Assembly (NCBI GenBank): GCA_900078375.1
Contig: FLQS01000048.1
Span: 1-43,740, forward strand
Reading direction: 5' to 3'
DNA from: an uncultured Mycobacterium sp.
Lineage (GTDB): Bacteria; Actinomycetota; Actinomycetes; Mycobacteriales; Mycobacteriaceae
DNA: 43,740 nucleotides
Positions 16,610 through 24,693 of the stretch are shown piece by piece (the stretch's first letter is position 1; every line of letters begins with the position of its first letter). Under the pieces are notes generated by a model that saw only the letters and a list, made by a program, of their open reading frames with translations, did no database searches and had not been told where the DNA came from. The position numbers and the translations under genes are program-made.

Positions 16610-17335
16610 GTGACCACACGACGTTTCGACCGGGCCGTGATCGTTATCCCCGCGCACAACGAGGCGACGGCGTTGCCGGGCTGCCTGGCCGCCGTTCTGG
16701 CTGCCGCTGCGCGTGTCGATATCCCAGTGGCGGTGGTCGTGGTGCTCGACGCCTGCGACGACGGCAGCGGCGCACTGGCGGAGCGATTAGGACCGACTGT
16801 TCACTTCGTGGAGATCGAGGCCCGCAACGTGGGCAGGGCGCGGGCCGCCGGTTTCTCCTTCGCACGCGACCAACTCGGCAACGGTGTCAGCGATTCGGGC
16901 ACGTGGTACGCGACCACCGACGCGGACAGCCGCGTCGACGCCAACTGGCTGGCCCGTCAGCTGACCGCGCAGGCTGACATGGTGCTCGGCGTCGTCCGGA
17001 TCAGTAACTGGCGCCACATCCCGGCCGCCGCCGCCCGGCGCTACCTTCGCGCATATCACGCCAAGATTCACCCGGACCGCGGTCGCCATGAGCACATCCA
17101 CGGCGCGAATATGGGTTTCGCGGCCGACGCCTACTGGCACGTCGGCGGATTCGCGGGACGGGCGACCGGCGAGGACGTCGACCTGGTGCGCCGCTTCGAA
17201 CTGGCGGGTTACCGGATCCGGCGCGACACCCGACTTTCGGTGGTTACATCGGCGCGCCAGATTGGCCGTGCGCCAGCGGGATTCGCTGCGCACCTGCGCA
17301 ATGTTCTGGCTTGGCCCGCCAAGGACACCGCGTGA
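16610..17335 (+). CDS. GT2-family glycosyltransferase
   Basis: This 241-residue inverting glycosyltransferase has AVIVIPAHNEA (10-20), VVVLDACDDGSG, the metal-binding TTDADSRVDANWL, and the acceptor region GANMGFAADAYWHVGG followed by GEDVDLVRRFE. All catalytic parts are present. There is no membrane segment, so it acts in the cytoplasm. GTG 16610 follows CAGGGGC; a longer frame upstream overlaps the pseudogenes and looks non-coding. Its stop overlaps the next start by 4 bases. With the following three genes it forms a tight operon; donor and acceptor are unknown. Confidence 0.9.
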   Translation: MTTRRFDRAVIVIPAHNEATALPGCLAAVLAAAARVDIPVAVVVVLDACDDGSGALAERLGPTVHFVEIEARNVGRARAAGFSFARDQLGNGVSDSGTWYATTDADSRVDANWLARQLTAQADMVLGVVRISNWRHIPAAAARRYLRAYHAKIHPDRGRHEHIHGANMGFAADAYWHVGGFAGRATGEDVDLVRRFELAGYRIRRDTRLSVVTSARQIGRAPAGFAAHLRNVLAWPAKDTA

Positions 17336-18270
17336 CGGCCGCGTTGGTGCAACGCTGGCTGGACAACGGTGAGTTGGATCTGCCGCTGCCCGGTTCGGGC
17401 GGAACGTTGTTGCGTTGGCGCGCACTTGCCGATTTGTGCGAGGTCGACGTGGTGGCGGGCCGCCTCGCCGAGGCCCACACCGACGCCGTCGCGATTCTGG
17501 CCGAGCTGCACGGACCGCAGGTGCGCCCTGGCCAGCTCTGGGGAGTGTGGGCGGCCGAGGCCCCCGACGCCACGGTCAACGCCCATCTCGACGGCGACGT
17601 GGTGTCGCTGAGCGGCACCAAAGCATGGTGCTCAGGTGCCGGGCTGTGCTCGGCTGCGCTGGTGACGGCCAGCACCGCGGCGGGGGGACGTGGCTTGTAT
17701 GCGGTGGATCTGCACGGGCCGGGTGTGCATCCGCTGCCCAGCACGTGGCGTAATGCGGGCATGGCCGATTCGGACACCCGCTCGGTGCAATTCACTGCCG
17801 CGCCGGCCATCCCGGTCGGCGGGCTGGGCGACTATCTGCGCCGGCCGGGCTTCTGGCATGGCGCGGCTGGGGTCGCCGCCTGCTGGCTGGGCGCCGCCCG
17901 CGCCGTCGCCGCACCGCTCTACCAGGCCATCGCCGACAAAGAGGCACGAGGCAGTGACGACCCCCACGGCGCAGCCCATCTTGGCGCGGTCGACGCAGCG
18001 CTGGCCGCGGCGGACGCACTCCTGGCTCGCATCGCCGAGCAGGTCGACGCCGATCCGGGCGGCGGCGGCGAGGTGGCGGCCCGTCGGCTACGGGCGGTGG
18101 TCGAAACGGCTGTCGACGCGGCCATCGCTCGCACGGCCCGCGCACTCGGCCCCGCCCCATTGGCCCTCGATGCGGCGCACGCTCGCCGCGTCGCCGATCT
18201 GACCATGTACGTCAGGCAGAGTCACGCCGAGAAGGATCTGGCGGCGCTGGGTCGCCTGGTGGCCCGATGA
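17332..18270 (+). CDS. acyl-CoA dehydrogenase-like protein
   Basis: This 312-residue protein resembles acyl-CoA dehydrogenases but is shorter (usual about 380). The middle beta domain is recognisable (GQLWGVWAAEAPDA, then LSGTKAWCSGAGLCSAALVT), and the C-terminal helical domain keeps LTMYVRQSHAEKDLAALGRL. The N-terminal helical domain is reduced, and no clear catalytic glutamate is visible. It might oxidise a carrier- or sugar-linked acyl chain, or bind without catalysis. GTG 17332 overlaps the glycosyltransferase stop; the ATGA overlap at its end couples it to the deacetylase. Confidence 0.82.
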   Translation: MTAALVQRWLDNGELDLPLPGSGGTLLRWRALADLCEVDVVAGRLAEAHTDAVAILAELHGPQVRPGQLWGVWAAEAPDATVNAHLDGDVVSLSGTKAWCSGAGLCSAALVTASTAAGGRGLYAVDLHGPGVHPLPSTWRNAGMADSDTRSVQFTAAPAIPVGGLGDYLRRPGFWHGAAGVAACWLGAARAVAAPLYQAIADKEARGSDDPHGAAHLGAVDAALAAADALLARIAEQVDADPGGGGEVAARRLRAVVETAVDAAIARTARALGPAPLALDAAHARRVADLTMYVRQSHAEKDLAALGRLVAR

Positions 18271-19031
18271 CCCCGGTCGCGGCGAGCAACGCCGCACGGT
18301 TCGCCGAAGTGCCGATCGCCCAAGGGGGTACGCCGGCGCGGGCGTGGTTGGACTGGGGCTGCCAATTCCCGCCACTGCCTCTCGATGGCTGCCCGGGTCT
18401 GCTTGTGGTGGCACCGCACCCCGATGACGAGACGCTCGGCTTCGGCGGGGCGGCCGGTGCGATCGCGGCCCGCGGCGTCGATGTGCACACGGTCGTCGCC
18501 AGCGATGGCGGCGCGGCCTGGCCGGGCCTGTCAGCGCGGGAACAGACACACCTCGAACACTCAAGACGCCGCGAGTCGCGGCGTTCAGCCGCCCTATTGG
18601 GCCTGCGCCCGCCGACTTTTCTCGGGCTTCGCGACGGCGGGCTGGCTGATGCCGAATCCCGGCTGGCCGACATCCTGACCGACCTGCTGGCCGATCGCGT
18701 GGCCGGAACGTGGTGCGCGGCAACCTGGCGCGGCGACGGTCATCCCGACCACGAGGCAGTCGGTCGTGCCGCGGCGGTCGCCACCTCCCGCACCGGCGCG
18801 GTCCTGCTGGAGTATCCGGTCTGGATGTGGCACTGGGCCCGCCCCGGCGACGCGAACGTGCCGTGGCAGCGGGCAACCCGAGTGATATTGGATCCCGTTG
18901 CGGTGGAACGCAAACAGCACGCCGCTGCGGTGTTCCGCAGCCAGCTCGACCCTGACGATGGTCGCGATCCGATAGTGCCGCCGCATGTCCTGGCACGACT
19001 TCAGGCCGTGGGTGAGGTGGCGTTCCGGTGA
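18267..19031 (+). CDS. PIG-L/LmbE-family deacetylase
   Basis: A 254-residue zinc hydrolase of the family that removes acetyl groups from N-acetylglucosamine conjugates (MshB, Bca, Mca). It carries the metal motif PHPDDETLGFGG with H51, D53 and D54, and the second motif GDGHPDHEAVG with H159 and H162. In mycobacteria MshB and Mca serve mycothiol, but this protein is shorter and sits with a glycosyltransferase and a NodS-like methyltransferase, so it probably deacetylates the product of that glycosyltransferase. Overlaps of 4 bases on both sides show translational coupling. Confidence 0.9.
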   Translation: MTPVAASNAARFAEVPIAQGGTPARAWLDWGCQFPPLPLDGCPGLLVVAPHPDDETLGFGGAAGAIAARGVDVHTVVASDGGAAWPGLSAREQTHLEHSRRRESRRSAALLGLRPPTFLGLRDGGLADAESRLADILTDLLADRVAGTWCAATWRGDGHPDHEAVGRAAAVATSRTGAVLLEYPVWMWHWARPGDANVPWQRATRVILDPVAVERKQHAAAVFRSQLDPDDGRDPIVPPHVLARLQAVGEVAFR

Positions 19032-19651
19032 CGCCCCGCCTGCCCGACGACTATTTCGACGCCCTCTACGAGGCGTCGGAGGACCCGTGGCAGCTCGGAT
19101 CTCGTTGGTACGAACGCCGCAAGTACGCGATCACCATGGCGATGCTGCCCGAGGAGCGCTACCGGCATGCGTTCGAGCCGGGGTGTTCAATCGGGGTGCT
19201 CACCGAGCAGCTCAGCGCTCGCTGCGATCAGGTGACAGCCATCGATATCGCCGAGGGTGCTTTGGCTCAGACTGATGCCCGGCTGCGCAGATGCGGGCGT
19301 CGCGACGGCGTGACCCTGCTCCGCCGCGCTTTCGATATGCCATGGCCGGCAGACGATTTCGACCTGGTGGTGATCTCTGAGATCGCCTACTACTTCGATG
19401 CCCCGACACTTCGAGCGGTGCTCGATCGCGAGCTGCCTCGCTTGCACTCCGACGTCACGGTGATCGCGGCGCATTGGCGCCATCCGGTGGCCGACTATCC
19501 GCTATCGGGCGACGCCGCCAACGCCGTCATCGGCGCCACATCCGGGCTGCACCAGCTAGGCGAATACCGCGATGACGACGTTGTCATCGCGGTATTCGAC
19601 ACCCGGTCAGCACAATCGGTGGCGGCTCGTACCGCTGTACCTGGTGCGTAA
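19028..19651 (+). CDS. NodS-like SAM-dependent methyltransferase
   Basis: The 207-residue protein starts TPRLPDDYFDALYEASEDPW and has the SAM-binding motif FEPGCSIGVLTEQL (about 50-63), the acidic strand TAIDIAEGAL and the post-core DLVVISEIAYYF. The N-terminal 'DPYFD-LYA---DPW' pattern is typical of the NodS group that N-methylates deacetylated chitin oligomers in rhizobia. Following a deacetylase, N-methylation of the freed amine is a reasonable guess. GTG 19028 overlaps the deacetylase stop. A perfect 16-bp inverted repeat lies inside the last 30 codons. Confidence 0.88.
   Translation: MTPRLPDDYFDALYEASEDPWQLGSRWYERRKYAITMAMLPEERYRHAFEPGCSIGVLTEQLSARCDQVTAIDIAEGALAQTDARLRRCGRRDGVTLLRRAFDMPWPADDFDLVVISEIAYYFDAPTLRAVLDRELPRLHSDVTVIAAHWRHPVADYPLSGDAANAVIGATSGLHQLGEYRDDDVVIAVFDTRSAQSVAARTAVPGA
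19561..19598. repeat. perfect 16-bp inverted repeat inside the methyltransferase gene
   Basis: CGAATACCGCGATGAC (561-576) is followed after GACGTT by its exact complement (583-598). If the loop is included, 18 of 19 pairs match, a 38-bp near-perfect palindrome. The codons read EYRDDDVVIAVF. It ends about 50 bases before the stop codon. It could act as an early terminator or a protein site, or be a folded RNA that protects the operon mRNA. Confidence 0.85.
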
Positions 19652-19669
19652 GGGCGCGACGTTCTATTT

Positions 19670-19927
19670 TCAGTGGTCGCGCAGTTCCGTGATCAACTTG
19701 TCTTTGGTGAGCTTGGAATAGCCCGACAGCCCGAGTTCCTTGGCGCGCTTTCTCAGTTCGGCCACTGTCCAGTCGTCGTAGGTGCCCGCCTTGCCACCTT
19801 TGCGACCGACAGCTGATGCCCCGCGTGACGCTGCGGCATTCGAGATGCGGGCGGCCTTTTCCTTCGAGCTGCCTTCCTTGCGGAGGTCCCGGTACATCTT
19901 CTCGTTCTTGATCGATGCGTTCGGCAT
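19670..19927 (-). CDS. small Rho-N/SAP-like protein (DUF7218 type)
   Basis: An 85-residue basic protein. The N-terminal half (MPNASIKNEKMYRDLRKEGS, then KEKAARISNAAASRG) is the lysine-rich start common to DUF7218 proteins. The C-terminal half, WTVAELRKRAKELGLSGYSK to LITELRDH, is a Rho-termination-factor N-terminal/SAP-like helix-extended-helix that binds nucleic acid. ATG 19927 is chosen because the homologous N-terminus begins there. It is convergent with the methyltransferase gene (18-base gap). A role in nucleoid or stress protection is plausible. Confidence 0.85.
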   Translation of the reverse strand: MPNASIKNEKMYRDLRKEGSSKEKAARISNAAASRGASAVGRKGGKAGTYDDWTVAELRKRAKELGLSGYSKLTKDKLITELRDH

Positions 19928-20014
19928 GGTCACCGCCTTCAGTCGAGACGAATTACGTCCCACCAGAATGCCCACGGCGGCAGTCGCTAAACGTGCGGCC
20001 TTTTGACGCACGCA

Positions 20015-20043
20015 GGCCCGGCACCCGATGAGGGTGCCGGGCC
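20015..20043 (-). terminator. strong hairpin terminator after the CsbD-like gene
   Basis: GGCCCGGCACCC pairs perfectly with GGGTGCCGGGCC around a GATGA loop, a 12-bp GC-rich stem. It begins 18 bases after the stop codon of the gene at 20061-20300. No U-tract follows, as is common for mycobacterial terminators. Confidence 0.75.
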
Positions 20044-20060
20044 CGACGAGCGTCGAGATA

Positions 20061-20300
20061 TTAGTTCTGCTCGGCCTTTTCGCGCGCCTCGTTCGCCTTG
20101 GCGGCGGCCCGAGCGCTCTCGGCCTCGGCTTCCTTCTTGGCGGCCTCACGCTGAGAGTCGGCCTTGTCCTGCTGGGCCTGTCCCTCACGCTGGAGGTCAT
20201 CGCGGCCGGTGACGGCTCCGATGACTTCCTTGGCCTTACCCTTGACGCCCTCGACGACGCCCTTGACGGCTTCTTCCGGTCCGCTGTTGTGCTCGCCCAT
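20061..20300 (-). CDS. CsbD-family small stress protein
   Basis: A 79-residue, highly charged helical protein. The first half (EEAVKGVVEGVKGKAKEVIG, then AVTGRDDL) is the CsbD pattern; the second half is an Ala/Glu/Lys-rich helix with heptad character. CsbD-like proteins are general-stress proteins without known enzymatic activity. ATG 20300 has GAGGAAAA 6 bases upstream. The gene stands alone, with a strong terminator downstream. Confidence 0.85.
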   Translation of the reverse strand: MGEHNSGPEEAVKGVVEGVKGKAKEVIGAVTGRDDLQREGQAQQDKADSQREAAKKEAEAESARAAAKANEAREKAEQN

Positions 20301-20476
20301 GTTGTTTTCCTCTCGATGTGGCGCCACGTCCATCAGACGTGAGGGGGAAATCCCCGTCGGCCTGCTTCCGTCTTCCCTTCGAGGACCGGGCGCAAACGAC
20401 CTCATCGACCTCTAACGCCGGAAATCCCCTGTGGCATCGCACACATCCTGCTTCGACCTGCAGGTTGCGGATCAGT

Positions 20477-21952
20477 TCAGCCCACGTTGAGATTCGGCAG
20501 CGGCGGCAGCCCGGGGATGTGCGGCGGCGGTGGCAACCCGGGGATCAACGGCTTTCGCGTCGTCGTGGTGTCCCACTCGGTGGTGGTGGTCGTCGGCGTC
20601 GTCGTCGTCGTGGTGGTGGTCGGCGTCGTGGTCGTGGTCGTGGTCGTGGTGGTGGTCGTCGCTGTGGTGGTGGTCGGCGGCGTCGTGGTCGTCGTTTCCA
20701 CGGTGACGACCGTGGTTTGGGGTGGCGGCGCCTGTTCGGTGACGGTGCTGATGGGCGGGTTGGTCATCGTGACGGTCTCCGTCGGGACCGGTGGTGGCGC
20801 CGCAGGGCTCTGCTCCACTGGGGTCAGCGCGGTAACCGCGGTGGCCGGAACCGGCTTCACCGTTTGCGTGCTGGGAGTGTCGGGAGTGCTGGCACCGGTG
20901 AGGGTGTAGGCGAAGCCGCCAACAGCCACGGCAGCGACGGCGGCGGCACCGCCGAGCAGCAGGGGCACGCTGCGGGTCAGGCCCGACCCGCGTCGCTCGG
21001 GCGGTTCGCCGCCGAGGATGGAGAGATCGTCATCGTTCTCGTAATCGGCATAGCCGCGGTAGTCGTAGTCGCCGTAGGCATACGACTGATCTTGCGCGAC
21101 AGGCTCATCGGGGGTGTCGTCGCTGGACCACGCCAGTGCGGCAGCCATGGTCGTCGATTGCGGGCCCACGTCGGCGATCAGCGCCGCGGGCGCCAGACCG
21201 GTCGGCGCATCGGCCGCCAACTGCCGCGCTGCGGCCAAGCTCGCACCCAACGCCGCGTCGAGCTGCGGATGCGCCGACATGCTCACCGGCAACTGCAGAT
21301 GTGCCGAGAGTTGTTGGACAGCAGCCGGTATCGAGTCCCCATCACCGATGGCGGCGACGGCGCTGATGTTTTCCCGGGAGATCCGCGCCTGGACCAGCGT
21401 CTCGTCGATGAAGGCCTCGAGCTCGGCGGGTAGCCCCGGACGGCGGGCGGTCTCACCGATCTGCCGGTAGTCGGCACCGGCATCGGCCAGGGTTACCGAC
21501 GTGCCGCTGGCGCCGAAGTCGCACATCACGATGACGCCGTGGCGCGGCAGCCCCGGGTCGTTCTGCAGCGAGCGCAGCGCCGCGGTGGCGTCGGAGACCA
21601 GTAGCGGCGGTGCAGCCGCGCCGGCCAAGCCGGGCAGGCTCCACAAGGCGTCGCGCAGCGCGTCGCGACGGCCAGGTCCCCAGTGCGCGGGAACCGCCAC
21701 GCCCGCCACCGCCGCAAGACCGGCGCCGTCGGCATCGGCGAGCGCGGACAGGGCCAGTGCCAGTAGCTGCTCGGCGCGGTAGGACACCCCGTCGTCGCCG
21801 ACCAGCGGCATCGGGTCGCCGACCCGGTCGACAAAGCCGGTCCACACCTGGTCGCCGAGCACCAACTCAGCCGGGCAGATGACCGGGGGGTCACCGGCGC
21901 GCGCCGCGACCAGGCTGGTTGGACCCACGGAGATACCCAGTGGTTCGGTCAT
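20477..21952 (-). CDS. membrane-anchored Hsp70/actin-like ATPase with poly-Thr tail
   Basis: The first 280 residues look like a shortened Hsp70 nucleotide-binding domain: LGISVGPTSLVAA (phosphate 1), GVAVPAHWGP (equivalent of the Hsp70 VPA-F strand), LLVSDATAALRSL, VIVMCDFGASGTSVTLADAG (phosphate 2), AVAAIGDGDSIPAAVQQLS (adenosine motif) and LDAALGASLAAA. An acidic Tyr/Asp linker follows, then a membrane segment (LLLGGAAAVAAVAVGGFAYT, about 340-360). The extracytoplasmic tail is proline-rich and then almost pure threonine before IPGLPPPPHIPGLPPLPNL. No peptide-binding domain is present. ATG 21952 is used; the frame continues 12 codons upstream. The tail looks like a wall-spanning or glycosylated stalk. 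The function is unknown. Confidence 0.82.
   Translation of the reverse strand: MTEPLGISVGPTSLVAARAGDPPVICPAELVLGDQVWTGFVDRVGDPMPLVGDDGVSYRAEQLLALALSALADADGAGLAAVAGVAVPAHWGPGRRDALRDALWSLPGLAGAAAPPLLVSDATAALRSLQNDPGLPRHGVIVMCDFGASGTSVTLADAGADYRQIGETARRPGLPAELEAFIDETLVQARISRENISAVAAIGDGDSIPAAVQQLSAHLQLPVSMSAHPQLDAALGASLAAARQLAADAPTGLAPAALIADVGPQSTTMAAALAWSSDDTPDEPVAQDQSYAYGDYDYRGYADYENDDDLSILGGEPPERRGSGLTRSVPLLLGGAAAVAAVAVGGFAYTLTGASTPDTPSTQTVKPVPATAVTALTPVEQSPAAPPPVPTETVTMTNPPISTVTEQAPPPQTTVVTVETTTTTPPTTTTATTTTTTTTTTTTPTTTTTTTTPTTTTTEWDTTTTRKPLIPGLPPPPHIPGLPPLPNLNVG
20558..20697 (-). repeat. low-complexity poly-threonine codon tract
   Basis: About 45 codons that are nearly all ACC/ACG for threonine, interrupted by a few Pro, Ala and one EWD. 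On the plus strand it appears as a GTG/GTC run. Such tracts change length easily by slippage. Confidence 0.85.
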
Positions 21953-22043
21953 TCGGCCATGATCACCACGACGCGCGGCGAATGTCACTCAGGCGCGCCG
22001 AGTGGGCGCATGCCTATGACCTAACTGTGACTTTGCTTGGTGC

Positions 22044-22673
22044 TCATTGTGTTTGCCCATGTCGATCCAGGTACGAGCAGATCACGTCGACCAGCGCCGT
22101 CAGCTCCCGGCTGCTGCGCAACGGCCCCGCCATGACCAGTTGAGTGATCACCAGACCACGCATGGTGGCCCAGATCAGGTCGCCGATTGCCGCCGCGTGC
22201 GGACTATCCAGGCCTTCGGCGATATCAGCACTCAAATCGGTGATGGCGCTGTGCAATTCGACCAGATGGCGAGTGGCCCGCTTGTCGCGCATGGCTCGGG
22301 TGCCGATGAGGATCTCCAGCGAGGCCCGCGAGGTCGGGCTGGAAAACGCCTCCCACGCGGCGTGCACCACCAATTCGACGCGCTTGCGCCGGGTTTGGTC
22401 ACCCGACGGGGGCGGCAGACTGCGCAACAATTCGAGGAGCTCGGTGAATCCTCGGTCGACGACGGCCATCAGCAGGCCGTCCCGGTCGCCGAAGTGATAC
22501 TGCACCACACCCCACGTGACGCCCGCCCGTTCGGCGATGTGCTTGGCGCTGGCAGCGGCGAAGCCCTCCTCCACCACACAGCGCACCGTCTCGTCGAGAA
22601 CCGCGTCGCGGGTGCGGTCGGCACGCAGCTGGCTGCCGCCCGGTGGGCGCCGCGGCGCGATTCTGGTCACCAC
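22044..22673 (-). CDS. TetR-family transcriptional regulator
   Basis: A 209-residue TetR protein with the helix-turn-helix AKHIAERAGVTWGVVQYHFG (about 43-62) and a regular helical ligand domain. The GTG at 22673 overlaps the end of the DapB-like gene by 7 bases, so the regulator is cotranscribed with SDR and DapB-like genes. It probably controls this operon and the divergent thiolase operon from the 24.6-kb intergenic region. Confidence 0.9.
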   Translation of the reverse strand: MVTRIAPRRPPGGSQLRADRTRDAVLDETVRCVVEEGFAAASAKHIAERAGVTWGVVQYHFGDRDGLLMAVVDRGFTELLELLRSLPPPSGDQTRRKRVELVVHAAWEAFSSPTSRASLEILIGTRAMRDKRATRHLVELHSAITDLSADIAEGLDSPHAAAIGDLIWATMRGLVITQLVMAGPLRSSRELTALVDVICSYLDRHGQTQ

Positions 22674-23734
22674 ATCACTCGGTCGGCATGCGCCGTGGGC
22701 AGGTCCTTGACGGACAGCAGGCCTGGCGGTGCGGCGCAGACCGCATCGATGGCGTTGACCGCACGCGCCGCGGTGGAGATGACGCCGCCATCGTTGTGGT
22801 CGACGCCGTCCAGCCCGAGGTGGGTGTTGATCTCCACCCCGGGGTTGCCGTGTACGACCACGCGGTGCACGCCGAGGCGGCCGTCCGGTGGGTAGGGCCA
22901 GTCCGGCGCGGTCACCGGGGTGAGCCGGTTGACATGCTCCATCGTGATCACCGGCTGCCCGTCGCGGATGCCCTCGACCGCGAAGCGGACGGCGGCCACC
23001 TGACCGGGCGCCACGCTCATCATCGTGCAGTCGATCGGCTCGTCAGTGACCCAGCTTTCGTGGCGCTCGCGCACCTCGTCGAGGGTGACCCCGAGTGCCT
23101 CGGCCAGCGAGCGGACCTGCCCGCCCCACAGCGAGGACAGCACGCCAGGGGCGAACATGATCGGGGTGTGGTCCGGCGCGGTGCCGAAACCGAAACTGAC
23201 GCCCGTGAATTCGGCATCGTCGTAGCTGCCGTAGTCGCAGATCTCCGACACGGTGATCGCGGTGGCCCGCCCGGCCAGGGTAAGCGCGGTGTAGACCAGG
23301 CTGTCACCGGAGTAGCCGGGGTCGACGCCGTTGATGTAAAGCGAGGTGCCGCCGTCGGCGCAGGCCTGGGCCAGCGGTTCGCGAATCCACTTGTCGGCGT
23401 GGTGCGGGGCGACCAGCCACACCATCGATGTGCCGACGACGTTGGTGCCGGCCCGCAGGAACCGGCAGATCTCCTCGATGGCCTGCTGCGGACGCATCTC
23501 GGCCTGCGAGGTATAGACCACGCAGTCGGCGGCCAGGCTTACCAGCGCGTCGATGTCATTGGTGGCGATGACCCCGGTGGGCTCGGACAGCCCGCAGATC
23601 TGCGCGGCATCGCGGCCCACCTTGTCGGCGCCGTGGGCGTGCAACCCGACGAGTTGCAGGTCGGGCCGCTCGATGATCATCGGCAGGGCGTGCTTGCCGA
23701 CATTGCCGGTGGCGAACTGGATGACGCGCTTCAC
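22667..23734 (-). CDS. DapB-like NAD(P)-dependent oxidoreductase
   Basis: A 355-residue protein with a Rossmann start (KRVIQFATGNVGKHALPMII) typical of the mycobacterial dihydrodipicolinate-reductase-like group, which also resembles 2,4-diaminopentanoate dehydrogenase. The second half contains the conserved GVDPGYSGDSLVYTALTL segment. It is not the lysine-pathway DapB, which is about 245 residues. GTG 23734 overlaps the SDR stop by 4 bases. The substrate is unknown; such genes often accompany lipid or steroid catabolic clusters. Confidence 0.82.
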   Translation of the reverse strand: MKRVIQFATGNVGKHALPMIIERPDLQLVGLHAHGADKVGRDAAQICGLSEPTGVIATNDIDALVSLAADCVVYTSQAEMRPQQAIEEICRFLRAGTNVVGTSMVWLVAPHHADKWIREPLAQACADGGTSLYINGVDPGYSGDSLVYTALTLAGRATAITVSEICDYGSYDDAEFTGVSFGFGTAPDHTPIMFAPGVLSSLWGGQVRSLAEALGVTLDEVRERHESWVTDEPIDCTMMSVAPGQVAAVRFAVEGIRDGQPVITMEHVNRLTPVTAPDWPYPPDGRLGVHRVVVHGNPGVEINTHLGLDGVDHNDGGVISTAARAVNAIDAVCAAPPGLLSVKDLPTAHADRVMW

Positions 23735-24597
23735 AGCAGATCCGTAATCGTCTTCAGGCCCGCCTCGTACAGCACACCGGGCATCATGCCTCCGTCGATC
23801 TCGATGGTGGTGCCATTGATGAAATCCGCTGTCCCACCGCACAAGAACACCACCGCGCGGCCGACCTCGGCGGGTTCACCGGCGCGGTTCATCGGCACGG
23901 CATGGAAGTACCTCTCCCCCGTCGGGTCATCCTTGGGCAGCACGAACGACTTGAAGTTGTCGGTCATCGTCGGACCCAGCGCCAGACAGTTCACCCGCAC
24001 CTTCGGCCCCCATTCCTCGGCCAGCGAGCGAGTCAGGTGATTCAGCCCGGACTTGGCCGCACCATAGGACACCAGCGTCGGCGATCCGGCGGGATGGCCT
24101 GCGCCACTGGAGATGTTGACGATCGAACCGACGCCGTCCTGCTCGCGCATCTGCCGGAAGACCCGGATCGCAAACCACATCGGGCTGATGAGGTTCATCT
24201 GAATGGCGAAGGCGTGGAACAACACTGTGCGTTCGTAATCGTCGGCGGCCGCCGGTGCGCCCTGGATGCGTGAGACGAGCTCCGGGATGTCCTCGACGTG
24301 CGGTGCGGGCACCGTGCCGCCGGCGTTGTTGACCAGGATGTCGATCCGGCCGTAGTCGGCCACCACGGCGTCGACGAATGCATCGATGGCCCGGTAGTCG
24401 CCCTGATCGCAGACCCGCTGCGACGAGCGGGCCAGCCACTCCGGGTTGTCGGCCACGCCGGGGATGGCGTCCAACGGCCCTCGCGAGCAGCCGACGACCG
24501 TGGCCCCGGCACGCAGCAGTTCGTGTGCGATACCGAGTCCCACGCCGCGGCTGGTGCCGGTGACGACGGCGACCTTGCCGTCCAGCGGTAATGCCAC
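23731..24597 (-). CDS. short-chain dehydrogenase/reductase
   Basis: A 288-residue classical SDR with the cofactor motif TGTSRGVGLGIA (13-24), the NNAG motif in ILVNNAGGTVP and the catalytic Ser-Tyr-Lys in NISSGAG and SYGAAKSGL. The C-terminal GGTADFINGTTIEIDGGMMP is standard. It is the first gene of the leftward SDR, DapB-like, TetR operon, divergent from the thiolase. It probably reduces or oxidises a hydroxyacyl-CoA or steroid-like ketone; this is inferred from its neighbours. Confidence 0.9.
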   Translation of the reverse strand: MALPLDGKVAVVTGTSRGVGLGIAHELLRAGATVVGCSRGPLDAIPGVADNPEWLARSSQRVCDQGDYRAIDAFVDAVVADYGRIDILVNNAGGTVPAPHVEDIPELVSRIQGAPAAADDYERTVLFHAFAIQMNLISPMWFAIRVFRQMREQDGVGSIVNISSGAGHPAGSPTLVSYGAAKSGLNHLTRSLAEEWGPKVRVNCLALGPTMTDNFKSFVLPKDDPTGERYFHAVPMNRAGEPAEVGRAVVFLCGGTADFINGTTIEIDGGMMPGVLYEAGLKTITDLL

Positions 24598-24693
24598 TGT
24601 GAGCTACCTCTCCTACATCCAGATTTTCATTAAGCGCTCAATATGATTACATGCTCAATGTTATTGGGCAATGATTCGACGGAGGGCTGCGGA
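24598..24693. promoter_or_regulatory. divergent promoter region with GCTCAAT repeats
   Basis: This AT-rich 96-base gap separates the SDR and thiolase operons. It contains a direct repeat GCTCAATAT / GCTCAATGT 18 bases apart, preceded by TTAAG and followed by ATTGGGCAAT, a short palindrome. One or both are likely sites for the operon's TetR protein. GGAGGG at 681-686 is the thiolase ribosome site. Confidence 0.45.

Noticed and set aside
20558..20697. Possible CRISPR or satellite array from the GTC/GTG run
   Set aside because: It is a threonine codon tract within a reading frame; there are no spacers or fixed repeat units.
20318..21433. 371-codon plus frame rich in Arg and Gly opposite the Hsp70-like gene
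   Set aside because: It mirrors the poly-threonine tract and has no domain or ribosome site.
22643..24040. 465-codon plus frame opposite the DapB-like gene and SDR
   Set aside because: High-GC shadow frame; the opposite strand carries clear motifs in both genes.
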